A DNA stretch of 64,000 nucleotides from Achromobacter aegrifaciens (GTDB lineage: Bacteria > Pseudomonadota > Gammaproteobacteria > Burkholderiales > Burkholderiaceae_B), in the NCBI RefSeq assembly GCF_902859735.1, contig NZ_CADIJY010000001.1, forward strand, positions 682,001-746,000. The letters are read 5' to 3'. The translations under genes were made by a program, and so were the position numbers. Below the pieces are notes generated by a model. It was given only the letters and a program-made list of their open reading frames with translations, had not been told where the DNA came from and searched no databases. Positions 18,795-27,550 of the stretch are shown piece after piece; the stretch's first letter is position 1, and every line of letters begins with the position of its first letter.

Positions 18795-19465
18795 TTTTCG
18801 CGCAGCTCCAGCACGTAGCCCATGCCGCGCACGGTATGCAGCAGCTTGGTTTCGAACGGATCGTCTATTTTGGCCCGCAGGCGCCGCACGGCGACTTCGA
18901 TGACGTTGGTGTCGCTGTCGAAGTTCATGTCCCAGACTTGCTCGGCCAGCACCGTCCGGGACAGCACCTGGCCGTGGCGGCGCAGCATCAGCGTCAGCAG
19001 CGTGAATTCCTTGGCGGTCAGGTCCAGGCGCATGCCGCCGCGTTGCGCCTTGCGCCGCGCCAGGTCCATCTCCAGGTCGGCAAGCTTGAGCAGCGTCGAC
19101 TCCTGCCCGCGGCCGCGGCGCAGCAGGGCCTGGATCCGCGCCAGCAGCTCGGAAAAGGCGAAAGGCTTGACGAGGTAATCGTCCGCGCCGCCTTCCAGGC
19201 CGCGCACGCGGTCTTCCACCTTGTCGCGGGCGGTCAGCATCAGGACCGGCGTTTCCTTGTGCTTGCGCAGGTCCGCCAGCACGCCGAAACCGTCGACGCC
19301 GGGCAGCATCACGTCCAGCACCACCACGTCGTAATCGCCCTCGATGGCGGCGTGCCGTCCGTCGATACCGTCGCGGGCGATGTCGACCACGTAGTTGTGC
19401 TCGGTCAATCCTTTGCGGACGTAGTCCGCGAGCTTTCTTTCATCTTCGATCAAGAGGATACGCAT
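18791..19465 (-). CDS. copR: Copper response regulator CopR
   Basis: A 224-residue OmpR-family regulator. The receiver domain carries the phospho-acceptor Asp51 (in VVLDVMLPG), with Thr and Lys switch residues in LTARD and KPFAF. A winged-helix domain ends in VRGMGYVLE. The start ATG at 19465 ([16 protein letters not shown]) is the family start; the frame stays open to 20356 but that part is non-coding and antisense to the glycosyltransferase. Confidence 0.95.
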   Translation of the reverse strand: MRILLIEDERKLADYVRKGLTEHNYVVDIARDGIDGRHAAIEGDYDVVVLDVMLPGVDGFGVLADLRKHKETPVLMLTARDKVEDRVRGLEGGADDYLVKPFAFSELLARIQALLRRGRGQESTLLKLADLEMDLARRKAQRGGMRLDLTAKEFTLLTLMLRRHGQVLSRTVLAEQVWDMNFDSDTNVIEVAVRRLRAKIDDPFETKLLHTVRGMGYVLELREK

Positions 19466-19482
19466 GGGGCGCCTCGCATTCC

Positions 19483-19520
19483 TTGCACAAATGTAATGAG
19501 TCGGTCCGGCTTCTGTAATT
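19483..19520. promoter_or_regulatory. Putative autoregulatory CopR site upstream of copR
   Basis: TTGC-ACAAAT-GTAA at 19483-19496 is a degenerate copy of the TTAC-N6-GTAA box, followed by a second half-like TGTAATT at 19514-19520. It lies about 20-55 bp upstream of the copR start. This is weaker than the two downstream boxes. Confidence 0.4.
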
Positions 19521-19590
19521 GCCGACTGCGTAGAGTTCAGCGTGTCTGCCAAGTTCCCGCTTGGCGGCGCTGAAACACAAGGAGCGATCC

Positions 19591-19737
19591 GTGAGTGATC
19601 GAAAATCTGTCTCGAAGAGCTTTGAAACGGCCAACGATGAAATTGCCGTTGCGGCGCATTATGCACCTTGCGCGCCGAAACGTGCACGGGGATATGCGCG
19701 GATGCCGGCCGCAGGGACCGGTCCGTCCAGGGCCTGA
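19591..19737 (+). CDS. Possible 48-residue ORF ahead of the glycosyltransferase
   Basis: A GTG start at 19591 is preceded by a strong AAGGAG with good spacing. The frame runs 48 codons to TGA at 19735, 14 bp before the glycosyltransferase ATG, which has no visible Shine-Dalgarno. Translational coupling through this small ORF is therefore plausible. The predicted peptide begins [17 protein letters not shown], is not hydrophobic and resembles no family I know. It could be a chance ORF. Confidence 0.4.
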   Translation: MSDRKSVSKSFETANDEIAVAAHYAPCAPKRARGYARMPAAGTGPSRA

Positions 19738-19751
19738 ACCGGCGTTGCTCG

Positions 19752-20894
19752 ATGAAGATCCTGTACACCAATTTCCATCGCGGCGATGGCGGCGGGCATA
19801 CCACGTATGTGCTGTCGCTGGCCGGCGCGCTGCGCGGCGCGCACGATATCGTCGTGGCGGCGCCGCCAGACAGCCGGCTGTTCAAGACGGCCTCGGCCAT
19901 GCCAGGTGTGCGGGCCGAAGCGCTGGATTTCCGCGGCGGCGTGCTGGCAGCGTTGCCCAATGCGCGGCGCCTGCGGCGGCTGCTGGTGCAAGAACGCTTC
20001 GACATCGCGCACGTCAACGGTTCGGCAGACCATCGCGTGTGCATGCTGGCGGGTCTGGGGCTGGGAGCGGACAGCCCTGCGGTGGTGTACACGCAGCATA
20101 ACGACCGGCCCGCCGACAGCTTAGGCGCGATGCTGCGTGCCCGGCTGGCGACGGACCGCGTCATCTGCGTGTGCGAGCACACGCGCCGCAAGCTGGCGGG
20201 TAGCGCATTCGGGCGCTGCGGCCTGCGCACCGTGCGCAATGGCGTGGACGTGGAACGGTTCAGGCCGCCCGCGCCGCAGGCAAGGGATGAAGCCCGCCGC
20301 CGTTGGCTGCCTGCCGCGCACGCGGGGCGCCTGGTGGTCGGCAGCAATGCAGGCACTGCGGACTACAAGCGCTGGCCGGACATGGTCGAGGCCCTGTCCT
20401 TGCTGCCTGTCGAGCTGCGGGCGCGTATCGTCATCATGATCGCTGGCGAGCCTCCCGGCGAACCTCAGCGCCGGCGGGTGCGTGAACTGGGCATGGAAGA
20501 CCAGGTGATCTTCTCGGGCCTGCTGGACGACGTGCGGTCCTTCGTGGCCGCGCTGGACGTGGGCTTTGTGCTGTCCTCGGAGATGGAGACCATCTCGTTC
20601 GCGTGCCGCGAGATGATGGCCATGGGTGTGCCGGTCATCGTCAGCAATGCCGGCGGGCTGGCCGAGAATGTGTATCCCGGGCTGGACGGCTGGGTGGTCC
20701 CGGCGCGCACGCCCGAGGCCGTGGCAGGCGTGCTGCGCGAGATCCTGGCGCAACCGCAGCTACTGGGTCCCATGGGGCGCGCGGCGCGGGAAAAGGCAGT
20801 GCGGGACTTCGCCCTGTCCCGCTTCGTGGCGGACACGCACGCGGTCTACCTTGAAGCGCAGTCGCAGGCCCAGCGTCCGTTGCGGCTGGCGTGA
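19752..20894 (+). CDS. Glycosyltransferase family 4-like protein
   Basis: A 380-residue GT-B glycosyltransferase. The N-terminal domain begins [20 protein letters not shown], with the Gly-rich acceptor-domain loop. The C-terminal donor domain includes [21 protein letters not shown] and the E-x7-E-like segment [31 protein letters not shown] near residues 275-305. It likely adds a sugar to a surface glycan. It stands alone, with no other glycan genes nearby. The ATG at 19752 was chosen over an upstream TTG because homology begins there. Confidence 0.88.
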   Translation: MKILYTNFHRGDGGGHTTYVLSLAGALRGAHDIVVAAPPDSRLFKTASAMPGVRAEALDFRGGVLAALPNARRLRRLLVQERFDIAHVNGSADHRVCMLAGLGLGADSPAVVYTQHNDRPADSLGAMLRARLATDRVICVCEHTRRKLAGSAFGRCGLRTVRNGVDVERFRPPAPQARDEARRRWLPAAHAGRLVVGSNAGTADYKRWPDMVEALSLLPVELRARIVIMIAGEPPGEPQRRRVRELGMEDQVIFSGLLDDVRSFVAALDVGFVLSSEMETISFACREMMAMGVPVIVSNAGGLAENVYPGLDGWVVPARTPEAVAGVLREILAQPQLLGPMGRAAREKAVRDFALSRFVADTHAVYLEAQSQAQRPLRLA

Positions 20895-20919
20895 ATGGAA
20901 CGGCCCCCAGCGTACGGCC

Positions 20920-21042
20920 TCAGACCATCGCTTTGCCGCTGCGCCTGGCAGCGCGGATGTCCCGCCACAGCGTCACGCACAGCAGCGCCAGGATGAGGGC
21001 GGAAATGGCGGGCCACACCAGGAAGTAGAACGTCAACCACAT
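20920..21042 (-). CDS. Small membrane subunit of a sodium:solute symporter
   Basis: A 40-residue protein with one long membrane helix (about residues 4-26, WLTFYFLVWPAISALILALL) and a basic tail (RDIRAARRSGK). The ATG at 21042 is preceded by AAGGAG. It follows the symporter gene by 28 bp on the same strand. Short proteins of this pattern commonly accompany SSS transporters as accessory subunits; its role is inferred from that context. Confidence 0.75.
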   Translation of the reverse strand: MWLTFYFLVWPAISALILALLCVTLWRDIRAARRSGKAMV

Positions 21043-21070
21043 ATCAGTCTCCTTGTTGCTGAATGGATGC

Positions 21071-22762
21071 TCAGCCTTGGGCCGGCTGGATTTCGGGGCG
21101 TTGCACGGCGGGCGCGGAAAGGGCGTCCTGCGCTTCCTGGAAGGAAGTCACGCGGTCCGCCAACAGGCTGAAATCGAAGCGCTGCTGGTTGCGCAGGCTG
21201 AGACCGGCGCAGACCGTGGCGCTTACGCCGTAGGCGGTCAGCGAGCCCATCAGGACGATGTACTCGCGCAAGGTGCCCACGAACACGGGCAGCATGACCA
21301 GCATGCCCAGGGCGCCCACGGCGAGCGCCGCGGTGCGGCCGAAGAAGCCGAACGTCATGAGGCCCAGCACCACGCCGCCGCCGATGGCCGAGCAGATCTC
21401 GAAGAACACGGCGACCGCGCCGGTGATGGGCAGCAATTCAAAGCGCACGACGGTGAACAGGATAACCGCGCTGAGCACGGCGCTGACGAAGGCGCGGTTG
21501 TCGACGCGGTCCCAGTAGAAGCTGGCGATGACGGGGAAAACGATGGCGCCCCACAGCGCGCCGACGAACACCAGCATGACCAGGATATCCAGGCGCAGGC
21601 TGGCGAATATCACGCCTATCATCGTGGCGACGATCATGGTGATACGGCCCCACCACAGCATGCGGCGCGGATCGGGGCGGCCGCCGGCCAGGTTCTTGGC
21701 GTAAACATCAGTCATGACGATGGCAGACAGCGCGGCCAGGTCGGAGTCGGCGGTCGAAGACAGCGAGCCCACCACCAGCAGGAAGAACAGCGCAATGCCG
21801 AAGGGCGGCAGGTAGGTCGAGGCCATCTGCGGGATGATGTTGTTCATGTCGCCGTTGGCGGGCTCCAGGCCGACGAAAAGCGCCAGCAGCCCCAGCATGC
21901 CCAGTCCGATCACGACGGCGCCATATCCCGCCGTGGCCGTCAGGAACGTGGGCTTTATCAGGTCTTCGCGCACCGCGAACAGGCGCTGGGCGATGGTCTG
22001 GTTGCCGATGGCGTAGGCCAGCACGGCCACGAAATAGGGCGCGCCCTGTTCCAGGATGGCGCGGGTGGAATAGAAGTCCGCCTGGTCGGCGCTCAGGCGC
22101 CACATGTTTTCCGACAGCACGTCGGGTCCGCCCGCGTTGAAGAAGATGAGCGGGATGATGACGACCGCGGCGATGATCATGGCGGCCAGCTGCGCAAAAT
22201 CCGTCATTACGGAAGTGCGGAATCCCGACCACAGCGTGTACGACAGCACGCCCAGGCCGGCGATGAGCACGCCCTGGATGAAGGTGAGCGGGCTCAGGAT
22301 CGAGACCAGCGCGCCCGCCGCCGTGAAGTTCACCATCAGGCTGATGCAGCTGCCCACGATGTTCGACACCGCCATGATCATCTGGCTGGAGGTGCCGTGG
22401 CGCGCGTGTATGACTTCGGCCAGCGTATGCGCCTTGGGCGCCAGCTTGCGGAAGCGCTTGCCGAAGGGATAGATGAAGAGAATCATCAGCGCGCCCCAGA
22501 AGCCGTAGTGCAAGGGGCCCGACAGGCCGTACTTGTAGCCCGAGGTGGCGCTGGCGTAGAACGATGCGGCCCAGATCCAGGTTGCGATCATGCTGGCGGT
22601 GGACAGGCCGAAGCCGACCGCGTTGTTCGACACCATGTAGCCATCGACGTTTTCGTTCTTCTGGCCGATAAGCAGCGACATGAGGAACGTCGCGCCATAG
22701 AACCCGACCAGCAGCAGGATGGCGGTGGTGGCGGATAGCTGAAAGAATTCTGTCTCTTGCAT
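21071..22762 (-). CDS. Sodium:solute symporter family transporter
   Basis: A 563-residue SSS-family secondary transporter with about 13-14 membrane helices. The early segment LIGQKNENVDGYMVSNNAVGFGLSTASMIATWIWAASFY is typical of the urea/amine-like branch, and the region GSLSSTADSDLAALSAIVMTDVYAKN carries the Na+-site serines. It shares a 612-bp divergent region with a cytosine-deaminase-like amidohydrolase, so a nitrogenous heterocycle or amide is a reasonable substrate guess. The substrate is not shown by sequence. Confidence 0.9.
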   Translation of the reverse strand: MQETEFFQLSATTAILLLVGFYGATFLMSLLIGQKNENVDGYMVSNNAVGFGLSTASMIATWIWAASFYASATSGYKYGLSGPLHYGFWGALMILFIYPFGKRFRKLAPKAHTLAEVIHARHGTSSQMIMAVSNIVGSCISLMVNFTAAGALVSILSPLTFIQGVLIAGLGVLSYTLWSGFRTSVMTDFAQLAAMIIAAVVIIPLIFFNAGGPDVLSENMWRLSADQADFYSTRAILEQGAPYFVAVLAYAIGNQTIAQRLFAVREDLIKPTFLTATAGYGAVVIGLGMLGLLALFVGLEPANGDMNNIIPQMASTYLPPFGIALFFLLVVGSLSSTADSDLAALSAIVMTDVYAKNLAGGRPDPRRMLWWGRITMIVATMIGVIFASLRLDILVMLVFVGALWGAIVFPVIASFYWDRVDNRAFVSAVLSAVILFTVVRFELLPITGAVAVFFEICSAIGGGVVLGLMTFGFFGRTAALAVGALGMLVMLPVFVGTLREYIVLMGSLTAYGVSATVCAGLSLRNQQRFDFSLLADRVTSFQEAQDALSAPAVQRPEIQPAQG

Positions 22763-23374
22763 CGTCTTCGTCCTTTCTCCTTGACAGCGTGTTCATGACG
22801 GACAGTCATGGCTGCATGAAGGCCGTTTCCGCGGGATGCGATGGGCGGCAAACCCCTTTGACGCAGCCGAAACACCAGGCGAGCGGCCGTAGGCGCGATC
22901 GCATGCCTGTCCGGCGCGGACGTGACTGGACACGCCCGCGGACGGACAGCAATAAGGCACACCGTATAGGTGTCTTGCTGCCGCATAGCGCAGAACGCTG
23001 GTTGCTTTTTTACGTTGCCCGATGCGGCGAGCGATGGTCCTGCCTGGTAAGCAGGAGTTTTGTTCCGCAGCCTTTACGGCTGGGTGTGGGTGTTTCGGCG
23101 TTACACGCCGGGCCGCTGTGCGCGGCCGTGTGATGGATGCTTCCAGCGATGTACATCGCCTGGCTGCATGCGTAATGAACTACAACAGGCGCCAAGTATA
23201 GGGACATACCCCGCGCTAGTCCAGCTTGCGTCCGCCAGGCGTGCATGCGCGGGTATCGCGAATCGCATTGGCGGGTATCGCAACACTTAATTGGCCGCCG
23301 TGCGCGCCATCCGATAAGGTGTACGCAAGCCCGGGCCATGCGTATGGCATGGCCGCGCAAGACCGAGACGACAC
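22763..23374. other. Long divergent intergenic region (612 bp)
   Basis: No convincing gene is seen on either strand here; the open frames have no ribosome sites or family motifs. It holds a 6-bp hairpin (CATGAC / GTCATG, 22794-22810) upstream of the symporter. Further on are an ACACC-GTATA-GGTGT hairpin near 22959-22973, two adjacent GC-rich hairpins around 23097-23126, and two direct repeats before the amidohydrolase. It is likely a shared promoter region with long leaders. Confidence 0.5.
23249..23281. repeat. Direct repeat GCGGGTATCGC with 22-bp period
   Basis: GCGGGTATCGC occurs at 23249-23259 and again at 23271-23281, two helical turns apart and about 95 bp before the amidohydrolase start. 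The spacing suggests a regulator binding on one DNA face, possibly the nearby LysR protein. Confidence 0.5.
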
Positions 23375-24577
23375 ATGACAGACCGCGTATACCTCAATGC
23401 CGTGGGAGCAGACGGCAATCCCCTATACATGCACGTGCGCGATGGCCGCATCCTGGCGCTGGGCGCCGAGCCGCCCGTCCTGGGCGCGGCGCAGGTGACC
23501 GACCTGCGCGGACACCTGGTGCTGCCGGGCTTTGTCGACGGCCATATCCATCTGGACAAGAGTTTCGTCGGCGACCGCTGGCGGCCGCACCGGCCCGCGG
23601 ACAGCCTGCGCGAACGGCTGGCCATCGAGAAAGAAGAGCTTGCGGCCGCGCCGCCCATAGAGGGGCGCGCCGATGTCCTTATCGCGCAAGCCGCGGCGTT
23701 CGGCACGGTGGCGATGCGCTGCCACGTGGACGTGGACGCCACGACCGGCTTGGCGAATCTGCATGCTGTCATGGCGGCGCGCGAGAAATGGCGCGGCATT
23801 GTCGATATCGAACTGGTGGCGTTCCCGCAGGCCGGCGTGATGTCCTGTCCGGGCACGCCGCAATGGCTGGAAGCGGCCGTGCGCGAAGGCGCCGGGGTAG
23901 TGGGCGGCATCGATCCCTCCACGCTGGACGGCGATGCCGAAGGCCAGCTGGATTGCGTGTTCGGCATCGCTGAGCGGCTGGGCGCCAAGATCGATATCCA
24001 CCTGCATGAGCCGGGCGAGCAGGGCGTTGCGCAGATTGCGCGCATTGCCGCGCGCGCGCAGGCGCTGGGCCTGGCGGGTCGAGTCGCTATCAGCCACGCC
24101 TATGCACTGGGCGATGTCGGCCAGGGGGCGCTGCAGGACGTGGCGCGCAAGCTGGCCGACGCCGGCGTGGCGATCATGACGAACGCGCCGGGCGACCGGG
24201 CCTTTCCGCCGGTATTGGCGCTGCGCGCGGCGGGCGTGCGCGTATTCACGGGCAATGACAACATCCAGGATTGCTGGTGGCCCTATGGCAATGGCGACAT
24301 GCTGCAGCGCGCGATGCTGATCGGCTACCGCTCGGGCTTCTACACGGACGACGATTTGTTGACGGCCTTGCACATGGCATCGCATGCGGGCGCGGCGGTG
24401 CTGGGCCTGGACGGGTACGGCCTGCAGGTTGGCAATGAAGCGACCTTCGTGGTGCTGCCCGTGCCCAACGGCGCCGCCGCGGTTGCCGCGGTGCCGAGCC
24501 AGCGCGCTTTATTCCGCAAGGGCGAACCCGTGGGCGAGGCGGCTCGGGCTTACGCTGGCGTCACGCCGGCGGCGTGA
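23375..24577 (+). CDS. Cytosine deaminase-like amidohydrolase
   Basis: A 400-residue metal-dependent hydrolase of the cytosine deaminase branch. The metal motif DGHIHLDKSF has His57 and His59. HVDVD near residue 113, IDIHLHEPGE near 207-216 (metal His and catalytic Glu), SHAY near 242 and GNDNI near 293 (metal Asp) follow in the expected order. It probably deaminates or dealkylates an N-heterocycle imported by the divergent symporter. The exact substrate is unknown. It overlaps the convergent LysR gene by 17 bp. Confidence 0.88.
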   Translation: MTDRVYLNAVGADGNPLYMHVRDGRILALGAEPPVLGAAQVTDLRGHLVLPGFVDGHIHLDKSFVGDRWRPHRPADSLRERLAIEKEELAAAPPIEGRADVLIAQAAAFGTVAMRCHVDVDATTGLANLHAVMAAREKWRGIVDIELVAFPQAGVMSCPGTPQWLEAAVREGAGVVGGIDPSTLDGDAEGQLDCVFGIAERLGAKIDIHLHEPGEQGVAQIARIAARAQALGLAGRVAISHAYALGDVGQGALQDVARKLADAGVAIMTNAPGDRAFPPVLALRAAGVRVFTGNDNIQDCWWPYGNGDMLQRAMLIGYRSGFYTDDDLLTALHMASHAGAAVLGLDGYGLQVGNEATFVVLPVPNGAAAVAAVPSQRALFRKGEPVGEAARAYAGVTPAA

Positions 24578-25433
24578 CCTGCGCGGCGCGTTGCGTGCAG
24601 AAGTCCTGCAGTGCGCGCCGCAGCGCGTGACCCGCGTCGCTGAGCCGCGAGCGCGCATACAGCGACAAGTGCAGGCCGCGCGGCGCCGGAAATCCTTCTT
24701 CGGGCGTGAGCAGCCGGTGTTCGGCGCTGGCGCAGGCGGCAGGCAGCAGGCTGATCCCCAGTCCCGCGGCGACGGCAGCGCTCAGGCTGGGCAGGCTGGG
24801 GCTGGAAAAGCGCACATGCCAGGGCTTGCCGCTGGTTTCCAGCATGGCGGTCATTTCCTGGCGGTACAGCGCGCCGGACGGAAAGGCCACCAGCGGCACG
24901 GCGGTGTCGGGCGCGGGCGGCGGAGCATCGCGGGCGGTGATCCAGCACAGGGGTTCGGGCCAGTGCGCATCGCAATCGGCGTCCACTTCCCATTGCTTGA
25001 CCAGCAGCAGGTCCAGTTCGCCATCGCGGTAGCGCCGCAGCAGCTGATGACTGAGGCCGCCTTCGACTTCCACGCGCAGGCGCGGATAGGCCGCTTCCAC
25101 GGCGGCCAGGGTAGGCATCAGCGTGGCGCCCATGAAATCCTCGGGCGCGCCCACGCGCACCACGGCGCTGGCCTGGGCGGCGGCCACGTTTTCGCGCGCC
25201 TCCTCAGCCAGCCGCAGGATGCTGCGCGCATAGCCCAGCAGGCGCTCGCCCTCCTCGGTGGGCAGGACATGGCGCTGCGTGCGGTCCAGCAGGCGGCAGC
25301 CCAGGTTCTCTTCCAGCCGGATGACGTGCTGGCTGACGGTGGATTGCGTCAGGTGCAGGTGTTCGCTGGCGCGGGTGAAGTTGCCCGTGTCCACGACGGT
25401 AAGAAAACTGCGCAGCAGGACGGGATCTAGCAT
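24561..25433 (-). CDS. LysR-family transcriptional regulator
   Basis: About 290 residues. The helix-turn-helix is DTGNFTRASEHLHLTQSTVSQHVIRLEENLG. The ATG at 25433 (MLDPVLLRSF) matches the usual LysR N-terminus; an in-frame GTG at 25445 would add four residues, and neither has a clear Shine-Dalgarno. It is convergent with the amidohydrolase gene and is a candidate regulator of that gene and the symporter. Confidence 0.9.
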   Translation of the reverse strand: MLDPVLLRSFLTVVDTGNFTRASEHLHLTQSTVSQHVIRLEENLGCRLLDRTQRHVLPTEEGERLLGYARSILRLAEEARENVAAAQASAVVRVGAPEDFMGATLMPTLAAVEAAYPRLRVEVEGGLSHQLLRRYRDGELDLLLVKQWEVDADCDAHWPEPLCWITARDAPPPAPDTAVPLVAFPSGALYRQEMTAMLETSGKPWHVRFSSPSLPSLSAAVAAGLGISLLPAACASAEHRLLTPEEGFPAPRGLHLSLYARSRLSDAGHALRRALQDFCTQRAAQVTPPA

Positions 25434-25562
25434 TGGGATGTCCACTCGAATCTATCAAGCCAATTAATTTCATAATACTTGGGCCGGCCGCCATACTTGG
25501 AATCTCACGAGGCCGCGAGTCGATTCGGCTTGCCTCAAGCTGTTGATCTGGAGGAAATACCA

Positions 25563-26234
25563 ATGTCTATCTTTCGTGCGGGCCGTCTTTGGCTGGCGGC
25601 ATTCCTGTTGGGCATGGGGGGCGCGGCCGCGGCCGCGGGCCCGGACACCGCGCTGTTGGCCGCCGCGGGCAGTGGCGACGCGGCCCGCGTCAAGCAGCTG
25701 CTGGGGCAGGGCGCTGCCGTGGATACGCGCGATGCGGACGGCAATACGCCGCTGCTGCGCGCGACGCAGGGCAATCATGTCGAAGCGGCACGCGTCCTGA
25801 TCGAGGCCGGCGCCAACGTCAATGCGCAGAACTCGATCCGCGACAGCGCCTACCTGCTGGCCGGCGCCCGCGGCTATCGCGAGATCCTGGCGCTGACGCT
25901 GGCGCACGGCGCTGACCTGAAAAGCACCAACCGCTACGGCGGCACTGCCCTCATTCCCGCATGCGAGCGCGGCCACGTCGAAGTGGTGGACATGTTGCTG
26001 CGCGCCGGCGTGGACGCGGACCATGTGAACAACCTGGGTTGGACCGGCCTGCTGGAAGCCGTGATCCTGGGCGATGGCGGCGCGCGTCACCAGGCGATCG
26101 TCAAGCGGCTGATCGAAGCCGGCGCCGACGTCAACCTGGCGGACGGCAAGGGCGTGACGCCGCTGCGTCATGCGCGTGAGCGCGGACAGACCGAAGTCGT
26201 GCGCCTGCTGGAGGCGGCGGGAGCGAAGGGCTGA
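25563..26234 (+). CDS. Exported ankyrin-repeat protein
   Basis: A 223-residue protein with a signal peptide (about residues 1-22, ending AAAA). Five to six ankyrin repeats fill the rest, recognisable by GNTPLLRAT, GGTALIPACERGHVEVVDMLLRAG and VTPLRHARERGQTEVVRLLEAAG. GGAGGAAATACCA gives a good ribosome site for the ATG at 25563. It is probably a periplasmic protein-binding scaffold; the partner is unknown. A strong terminator follows. Confidence 0.88.
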   Translation: MSIFRAGRLWLAAFLLGMGGAAAAAGPDTALLAAAGSGDAARVKQLLGQGAAVDTRDADGNTPLLRATQGNHVEAARVLIEAGANVNAQNSIRDSAYLLAGARGYREILALTLAHGADLKSTNRYGGTALIPACERGHVEVVDMLLRAGVDADHVNNLGWTGLLEAVILGDGGARHQAIVKRLIEAGADVNLADGKGVTPLRHARERGQTEVVRLLEAAGAKG

Positions 26235-26250
26235 GGCGCTGGCGCTGCGT

Positions 26251-26281
26251 AAAAAAACGGGGCTTGCAAGCCCCGTTCTTC
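26251..26281. terminator. Bidirectional intrinsic terminator
   Basis: A perfect 11-bp stem (AACGGGGCTTG / CAAGCCCCGTT, 26256-26277) is flanked by seven A on the left and TTCTT on the right. It can therefore end both the ankyrin gene and the convergent prpF transcript. Confidence 0.85.
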
Positions 26282-26303
26282 ATGCTGGAAACGGCAAGCC
26301 GGA

Positions 26304-27488
26304 TCAGAACCCCTCGCGCGGCACGTGGACGCGGCCTTCCATCAGCACGCGGGCGCTGCGGCTCATGATGGCCTTGGTGACCTTCCATTCGCCGTCGACC
26401 AGCTTGGCCTCGGCGCCGACGCGCAAGGTGCCGGACGGATGGCCGAAGCAGACATTGTCGCGTTCGCCGCCGCCCGCGGCCAGGTTGACCAGCGTGCCCG
26501 GCACCGCCGCCGCTGTGGCAATGGCGACGGACGCGGTGCCCATCATGGCGTGGTGCAGCTTGCCCATGGAGAGCGCGCGCACCAGCACGTCGATGTCGCC
26601 CGCGCCGATCTTCTTGCCGCTGGAGGACACGTATTCCTTGGGCGCCGCCACGAAGGCGACCTTGGGCGTGTGCTGGCGGCTGGCGGCCTCTTCCAGCGTC
26701 TTGATCAGGCCCATGCGCAGCGCGCCGTGGGCGCGGATGGTCTCGAAGCGCGCCAGCGCGGCGGCGTCGCCGTTGATGTCGTCCTGCAGTTCGGTGCCGC
26801 GGTAGCCCAAGGCTTCGGCGTCCAGGAAGATCGTGGGGATGCCGGAGTTGATCATGGTGGCCTTGAAGGTGCCGATGCCAGGCACTTCCAGGTCGTCCAC
26901 CAGCTTGCCGGTGGGGAACATGGAACCGCCGTCGCCTTCCTCGGCCGGGTCCATGAATTCCAGGCGCAGTTCAGCCGCCGGGAAGGTTACGCCGTCCAGT
27001 TCGAAGTCGCCGGTTTCCTGCACCGCGCCGCCCGTCATGGGGACGTGCGCGATGATGGTTTTCTGGATGTTGGCCTGCCAGATGCGCACGACGGCGACGC
27101 CGTCCTGCGGCACGCGGGCGGGGTCGACCAGGCCGTTGGTGATGGCGAACGGGCCGACGGCGGCGGACAGGTTGCCGCAATTGCCGCTCCAGTCCACGAA
27201 GGGCTGGTCGATGGAGACCTGGCCGAACAGGTAGTCCACGTCATGGTCGGGGCGCGTGCTTTTGCCGATGATGACGGTCTTGCTGGTGCTGGAGGTGGCC
27301 GCGCCCATGCCGTCGATCTGCTTGCCGTAGGGATCGGGGCTGCCGATCACGCGCATGAGCAGCGCGTCGCGCGCGGCGCCGGGCACGCGCGCGGACTCGG
27401 GCAGGTCGTCGAGCTTGAAGAACACGCCTTTGCTGGTGCCGCCGCGCATGTAGGTGGCGGCTATCTTGGTCTGGGGAGCATGGGTCAT
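26304..27488 (-). CDS. prpF: 2-methylaconitate isomerase PrpF
   Basis: A 394-residue isomerase of the diaminopimelate-epimerase-like fold, needed when the AcnD route of the 2-methylcitrate cycle is used. It shifts the double bond of 2-methylaconitate made by AcnD. The N-terminal MRGGTSKGVFF (residues 14-24) and DWSGNCGNLSAAVGPFA are hallmark segments. It lies 62 bp downstream of acnD on the same strand and closes the operon at the terminator. Confidence 0.95.
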   Translation of the reverse strand: MTHAPQTKIAATYMRGGTSKGVFFKLDDLPESARVPGAARDALLMRVIGSPDPYGKQIDGMGAATSSTSKTVIIGKSTRPDHDVDYLFGQVSIDQPFVDWSGNCGNLSAAVGPFAITNGLVDPARVPQDGVAVVRIWQANIQKTIIAHVPMTGGAVQETGDFELDGVTFPAAELRLEFMDPAEEGDGGSMFPTGKLVDDLEVPGIGTFKATMINSGIPTIFLDAEALGYRGTELQDDINGDAAALARFETIRAHGALRMGLIKTLEEAASRQHTPKVAFVAAPKEYVSSSGKKIGAGDIDVLVRALSMGKLHHAMMGTASVAIATAAAVPGTLVNLAAGGGERDNVCFGHPSGTLRVGAEAKLVDGEWKVTKAIMSRSARVLMEGRVHVPREGF

Positions 27489-27550
27489 GGGGCAGTCCTG
27501 ATGATGGGTGTTGGGGCGGGCGCCGCGGCGCCCGTCCCGCCTATTGCGGA

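Noticed and set aside
19466-20356. N-terminal extension of copR to a 521-residue protein
   Set aside because: Receiver-domain homology begins exactly at the ATG at 19465; the extension is antisense to the glycosyltransferase gene.
22763-23374. Riboswitch or small gene in the long gap before the amidohydrolase
   Set aside because: Several short hairpins exist but no known riboswitch core, no tRNA-like cloverleaf and no T-tract terminator could be matched by eye.
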